Assembly: GCA_000711775.1 (NCBI GenBank)
Contig: ARYC01001450.1
Span: forward strand, 1 to 64,000
Length of the DNA: 64,000 bases
Reading direction: 5' to 3'
Source: Oxytricha trifallax
Lineage: Eukaryota > Ciliophora > Spirotrichea > Sporadotrichida > Oxytrichidae
Part shown: in pieces, positions 62,251 through 64,000 of the stretch
Numbering within the stretch: position 1 is the stretch's first letter
How the letters are laid out: the number at the start of each line of letters is the position of its first letter
Program-made: the position numbers and the translations under genes
Notes under the pieces: generated by a model
The model's database searches: none
Told to the model about the DNA's origin: nothing
Seen by the model: the letters and a program-made list of their open reading frames with translations, nothing else

Positions 62251-62746
62251 TTGTAATTGTTACCTTGGCAAAGGTTCTTGGTACTTTAGGTTACTTCCCA
62301 ATCCGAGATAAATAGACTAATGGCTCTAATTAGTGGGATGTTTGGGCAGTAGCAGCAATAATATTAGAGTGCGATATGGAAAGCATGACTTACATGAATA
62401 CAAAATATAAAAAAATAATCAATAAATCTAGCTGAGAAGAACATTAAACAAGATGATGTATGCTAAGAAATAAAGAAGATAGTAGAGAAAATAATAGTAA
62501 GAGCTCCAGCATATCCAAGACAATCCTTAAAGGATATGCTCGAACCACTAAAGAAAGCGAGATTCAAGAGATACAACAAAGACAAGCGAGTGAAATTCAT
62601 GTGATATAAGTAAATTAATACTCATTAAATTCATATTAAAGTCTCATTAAACCTGCGTTTTCTCTACTAACCCTAATAAAACCCCAACTTTACCCTTATA
62701 ATCATAGCACATATAAACCTCACTAAGGGGTTTTGGGGTTTTGATT

Positions 62747-64000
62747 CAAGTCAAAAATTTTACCTAAAGAAATAATCATTCATAATTTTATGAGATAGAT
62801 AAGTGATAACTGAAAACAAAATTAAATTGACAACTTATATCAACGTAGTATTAAAGTGGGATTTTGTTCTCATAATTGTTTAAAATTAAATTTATTTTAA
62901 ATTTATCAATTCAATATATGTTTATAAAATTATTTAATATAATTTAGGCTTAAAATAATATTTATCATATATCTTTTGCATGATAACGCATTGTATTTAA
63001 TAAAAATAAGAGGATATCTCTATTTTAAATAAATTGAGTGTTATAAGTCTAGTAATTTACAAATACAAAAATGATATCAATGTTAAGCGTTATTATTTCT
63101 TCATTCACCTTCATTTATTCTGCCATCTTTCTTCCTTTTTAGTCTTAATTATTTTGGAACTTCTGGCTGTCGCATATAAAGATCTTCACCAACCTGTTTC
63201 TGAAAAATATTTATTTATAAAATTTGTTTGTAGCTTACAAATATTGTTTAGTCACCACCTTCTTTTGATCCGATATTTTCACATATTTATTTTTATTAAA
63301 AATTATCAATAACTTATGTTTTTATTAAAAACAAATCATGATTTAAATTGCAAAAAATAGTTTCTCCATTTTTGCTGTTGAAAAAATAATTAATGTAGAT
63401 TTAAGAATATTTTATTATGGTAGTATGTCTCATGAATTATTAAAACTCTCAAAGAATCATAAAAATATAGTATAGTATCAAAATATTATATATAATGAAA
63501 ATTAATTTTTAAAAAAAATTATGATGCTATTTATTCATAAAAAACATTGTCCTTAGATAAAGAGACATAAAGAATTTTTTCTGACATTTTACTTGAAAAA
63601 TTATATTAAAAAATTGGTATCTTTTATTACATCATTTCTAATTTTGGGAGTGGCTCATCTATTATGGGGTGATTACCAAAGGATAGAACAGATATCAATT
63701 TCATCCTAACGAAAATAATCTAAAATATAAGACTATATTTATAAACTCGCATCGAATTTAAAGTCTAGTCTTTTTATTTTATTAGAGTTCAAAATTAGTA
63801 TCATTAGAATCATATTGTTGTATAAATTAGATGTATAATCATTTAAATCGTAAAAATAATTAATTATTTAATATATTATATATTTAAGAATGTTTTTTAT
63901 TGATAAACCTATGATGATATCCAAAAAATAAAATCCAATTAAAAACTTTAGTTTCATAATCATAAAAATGAAAACTTAAGTTGTTTAATAAAAATAATAA
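62747..64000. other. AT-rich spacer, no gene seen
   Basis: Outside TBE-6. A 92-codon frame at 63034 is low in complexity (Phe/Leu/Ile-rich) and lacks Gln codons of the TAA/TAG type; not supported as a gene. Confidence 0.5.

Larger units (their letters stand above)
55363..62258. mobile_element. 6.9-kb TBE-related element carrying a helicase-like gene
   Basis: Interrupts the TBE-6 kinase gene exactly between GAG ATT and GTT ACC codons; ATT is duplicated (55360-55362 and 62256-62258), the same 3-bp target as TBE. The ends are not C4A4: left TATAAGAATTGAAAACTTTC, right (reverse complement) TACAATCTTTAAAAACTTTT, an imperfect TIR; GCGGGACCATTATTT recurs inverted about 130 bp inside each end (55498 and 62113). 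Genes: unknown ORF (minus), DD34E transposase (plus), 22-kDa homologue (minus), SF2 helicase-like (plus). The transposase/22-kDa convergent pair mirrors the TBE layout. Confidence 0.8.
54256..62604 (+). pseudogene. TBE-6 zinc-finger/kinase gene, split by a 6.9-kb insertion
   Basis: Starts MVVNLNRRAAHLGASQQMLN at 54256, then an acidic coiled-coil-like part. The first finger has lost Cys and His (ECQDQQNFFSTDSSLNRHMK); the second is intact (CTTCEKSYTHSAKVKKHMQK). Kinase pieces: KLDGVILGFGFITLRLKKFE, ELHELGYVHRDLKPENVKL and VVVIDFNRVLRQE, at which point (55362) the foreign element begins. The gene resumes at 62259 with VTLAKVLGTLGYFPIRDKQT, WDVWAVAAIILECDMESM and ends KKARFKRYNKDKRVKFM with TGA at 62602-62604. 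Other frame changes (near 54810 and 55020-55250) predate or follow the insertion. Confidence 0.75.
50668..62743. mobile_element. TBE-6, full-length telomere-bearing element with two nested insertions
   Basis: Ends are CAAAACCCCAAAACCCCTTA plus GTGAGGTTTATATGTGC on both sides (right end reverse complemented), each flanked by ATT (50665-50667 and 62744-62746). The span is 12,076 bp, but removing the 1,078-bp insert (52687-53764) and the roughly 6.9-kb insert (55363-62258) leaves about 4.1 kb, the normal TBE length. Gene order is transposase (plus), 22-kDa (minus), zinc-finger/kinase (plus). The terminal repeats are the best preserved in the window. Confidence 0.9.

Noticed and set aside
63034-63312. 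92-codon hydrophobic frame
   Set aside because: Low-complexity Phe/Leu/Ile composition typical of AT-rich non-coding DNA.
1-64000. CRISPR arrays, rRNA or tRNA genes, bacterial operons
   Set aside because: No spaced identical repeats, cloverleaf or rRNA motifs were seen, and the genetic code and pointers are those of a ciliate germline.

Overview
The window reads as germline (micronuclear) DNA of an oxytrichid-type spirotrich ciliate (Oxytricha, Stylonychia or Tetmemena-like). Four things support this. Long reading frames appear only when TAA and TAG are read as glutamine and TGA is the only stop. One gene is cut by many short AT-rich inserts that leave exact short direct repeats (pointers), the signature of internal eliminated sequences (IESs). 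Several elements begin with CAAAACCCCAAAACCCC, the C4A4 telomere sequence carried by TBE transposons. Almost everything outside the first 12 kb is AT-rich transposon graveyard.

Layout. 1-0.7 kb: motif-rich non-coding DNA. 1.1-3.1 kb (minus): a homeodomain gene. 3.4-11.9 kb (minus): a large ciliary-type protein with an N-terminal coiled coil, RPGRIP1-like C2 domains and a long EF-hand tail ending like calcyphosin, split by at least 16 resolvable IESs and 3 GT-AG introns. 12-23 kb: AT-rich DNA with several inverted-repeat elements and one small coding pair with a 9-bp pointer at 20.0-20.3 kb. 23.5-27.6 kb: two badly decayed TBEs. 30.1-30.6 kb: an unexplained GC-richer island. 31.6-35.7 kb: a full-length TBE (4,155 bp). 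35.9-39 kb: small terminal-inverted-repeat elements. 39.1-43.2 kb: a second full-length but decayed TBE. 43.5-48.3 kb: further inverted-repeat elements and a TBE transposase remnant. 48.3-49.7 kb: an internally deleted TBE holding GC-richer, gene-like DNA. 50.7-62.7 kb: a third TBE, swollen to 12 kb by two nested insertions.

How the genes fit together. A TBE carries three genes: a DD34E transposase, a roughly 22-kDa protein of unknown function read convergently with it, and a divergent C2H2 zinc-finger/kinase protein. All copies here carry frameshifts or stops. The most interesting object is the 6.9-kb element inserted in the kinase gene of the last TBE. It has its own DD34E transposase and a homologue of the TBE 22-kDa protein in the same convergent layout, but the zinc-finger/kinase gene is absent. 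It carries instead a roughly 880-codon superfamily-2 helicase-like gene and a further unrecognised gene. It looks like a TBE-related lineage with a different cargo. Coordinates of pseudogenes and of degenerate repeats are approximate; intron and IES boundaries given with a pointer or splice site were read base by base.
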